Assembly (NCBI GenBank): GCA_026984415.1
Contig: JALSSE010000439.1
Span: 1 to 6,944 of the forward strand
DNA from: Hydrogenothermaceae bacterium
Lineage (GTDB): Bacteria; Aquificota; Aquificae; Hydrogenothermales; Hydrogenothermaceae
Reading direction: 5' to 3'
Length of the DNA stretch: 6,944 nt
The notes under the pieces are model-generated. The model was not told where the DNA came from and made no database searches. It saw only the letters and a list, made by a program, of their open reading frames with translations. Positions 5,991-6,944 of the stretch are shown here, one piece after another. A program made the position numbers and the translations under genes. Within the stretch, counting starts at the first letter, position 1. Each line of letters begins with the position of its first letter.

Positions 5991-6944
5991 TTATCTATCT
6001 AAATATTTCTTTATGTTCTGGGAAACTTTTGATGGAATTCCAAGCTTTCTCAATTCTTCTTCCGAAGCTGACAAAATATTGTCAATTGTTTTGTATGTTC
6101 TGTAAAGAATTTCTTTCCTTTTTTTACCAACACCTTCTATGTTATCAAGTATATCTTTTAAGGCATTTTTTTCTCTTAATTTTCTGTTGTAAGTTATTGC
6201 AAATCTATGGGCTTCATCTCTAATTGTTGTAAACAATTTTAGTAAAGGCTGATATTCGAATAAATGTACTTCTTTTTTATCATCTGTATAAATTATCTCT
6301 TCTTTCTTCGCAATTGAGAAAATTCTTAAACTATTTAATTTTAAAGCATCTCTGACAATCAACCCCTGTGTTAGTTGCCCTTTACCTCCATCAATTAAAA
6401 CTAAATCTGGAATTTCTCCTGTTTCTTTGTATTTTTTAAACCTTCTGAATAAAACTTCCCTTAAAGAAGCATAATCATCAATACCTTTTACCGTTTTGAC
6501 TTTAAATCTTCTGTACTCTTTTTTGTTCATTTTTCCATTTTCCCACACTACACATGAACCAACTGTAAAATCTCCTTGTAGTGTAGAAATATCAAATCCT
6601 TCAATCCTTTCCGGTAAACTAAACCCAAAAACTTCTTTAAATGCTTTTTCTACTTCTTCTAAATCCATAAATGAAATATTCCTTTTTATAAAATTGATTA
6701 CTTCATCTGGGATTTTGTATGAAATTTCAACTGGAGATTTTTTAACTTCAGAAAGCCATTTTGTTAGATTTATTTCATCTTCAAATTTTTTATTAGACAA
6801 AATTTTGTCTGGAATATAATTTCCTTTACTGTAATACTCTGAAATTATTGTAGATTCAAAGTTGTCTGAGATTTCACCTTTTAATTTTAGTTCATCTTTG
6901 CCTATTATTCTGTGTCCTCTAATAACAACTAACACAACCTGATT
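5991..6944 (-). CDS. uvrC: UvrABC excinuclease subunit C, C-terminal half (5' end beyond the window)
   Basis: UvrC cuts damaged DNA on both sides of a lesion during nucleotide excision repair, together with UvrA and UvrB. About 317 residues are visible of a protein usually near 600. The frame stays open through the right edge, and the GTG at 6935-6933 is internal, not a start. The visible part begins in the strand before the C-terminal RNase H-like nuclease (VVLVVIRGHRIIG). Counting from that GTG, nuclease motifs are EGFDIST (112-118, D115), GIDDYASLREVLFRR (151-165), LVLIDGGKGQL (178-188, D182) and TIRDEAHRFAITYNR (237-251, H243), which carry the Asp and His residues of the 5' incision site. 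A tandem helix-hairpin-helix DNA-binding region follows (about 263-314, with IEGVG and LGIPSKV). The GIY-YIG nuclease and UvrB-binding regions lie outside. It ends 70 bp before pyk. Confidence 0.96.
   Translation of the reverse strand, partial: NQVVLVVIRGHRIIGKDELKLKGEISDNFESTIISEYYSKGNYIPDKILSNKKFEDEINLTKWLSEVKKSPVEISYKIPDEVINFIKRNISFMDLEEVEKAFKEVFGFSLPERIEGFDISTLQGDFTVGSCVVWENGKMNKKEYRRFKVKTVKGIDDYASLREVLFRRFKKYKETGEIPDLVLIDGGKGQLTQGLIVRDALKLNSLRIFSIAKKEEIIYTDDKKEVHLFEYQPLLKLFTTIRDEAHRFAITYNRKLREKNALKDILDNIEGVGKKRKEILYRTYKTIDNILSASEEELRKLGIPSKVSQNIKKYLDR

Noticed and set aside
6496..6819. 107-codon + strand frame inside uvrC
   Set aside because: It lies opposite conserved uvrC sequence, including the start of the nuclease domain, and has a Ser/Leu/Phe-rich shadow composition.
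6933..6935. GTG as a start codon for a short uvrC-like protein
   Set aside because: The frame continues open to the window edge with UvrC-like residues, and no ribosome site precedes the GTG. The gene is simply cut by the window.

Overview
The window is AT-rich bacterial DNA (about 30% G+C by eye). It carries seven complete genes, one gene cut off by the right edge, and possibly the tail of a ninth at the left edge. Proteins are rich in Lys, Ile and Glu, arginine is mostly AGA, Shine-Dalgarno sites are strong, and genes are tightly packed. Together with a fused MoaC-MoaB protein this resembles a low-GC thermophile of the Aquificales, perhaps Hydrogenothermaceae such as Sulfurihydrogenibium. 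That placement is an inference from style and gene content, not a database match.

Left block (1-832, + strand): an AT-rich leader, which may hold the hydrophobic C-terminus of an upstream gene, is followed by an unrecognised lysine-rich protein of 232 residues. It has a basic Lys/Ala tract and a clean C-terminal coiled coil.

Central block (829-4057, - strand): read in transcription order, it holds an eight-cysteine YkgJ-type protein, then moaCB, purE and purK. The last three form a compact unit. The purE ribosome site overlaps the moaCB stop codon, and purE and purK overlap as ATGA. PurK and class I PurE carry out consecutive purine steps (AIR to N5-CAIR to CAIR). MoaCB supplies molybdopterin-pathway steps that start from the purine nucleotide GTP. 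The purK stop and the stop of the 232-residue gene share one TTAA, so the two convergent genes have no space between them.

Right block (4150-6944): a small DUF3817-type membrane protein on the + strand is divergent from the YkgJ gene across a 92-bp promoter region. It converges on pyruvate kinase (- strand) with a 4-bp gap. Pyruvate kinase follows uvrC (- strand, C-terminal half only) after 70 bp. Both the YkgJ gene and pyk start with TTG, each placed by a good ribosome site.

I found no mobile element, CRISPR array, tRNA, rRNA, riboswitch or convincing intrinsic terminator. Most of the window is housekeeping. The least explained items are the 232-residue orphan, the joining of molybdopterin and purine genes in one operon, and the A7 tract at the pyk start. 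I see no strong case for a new multi-gene system.
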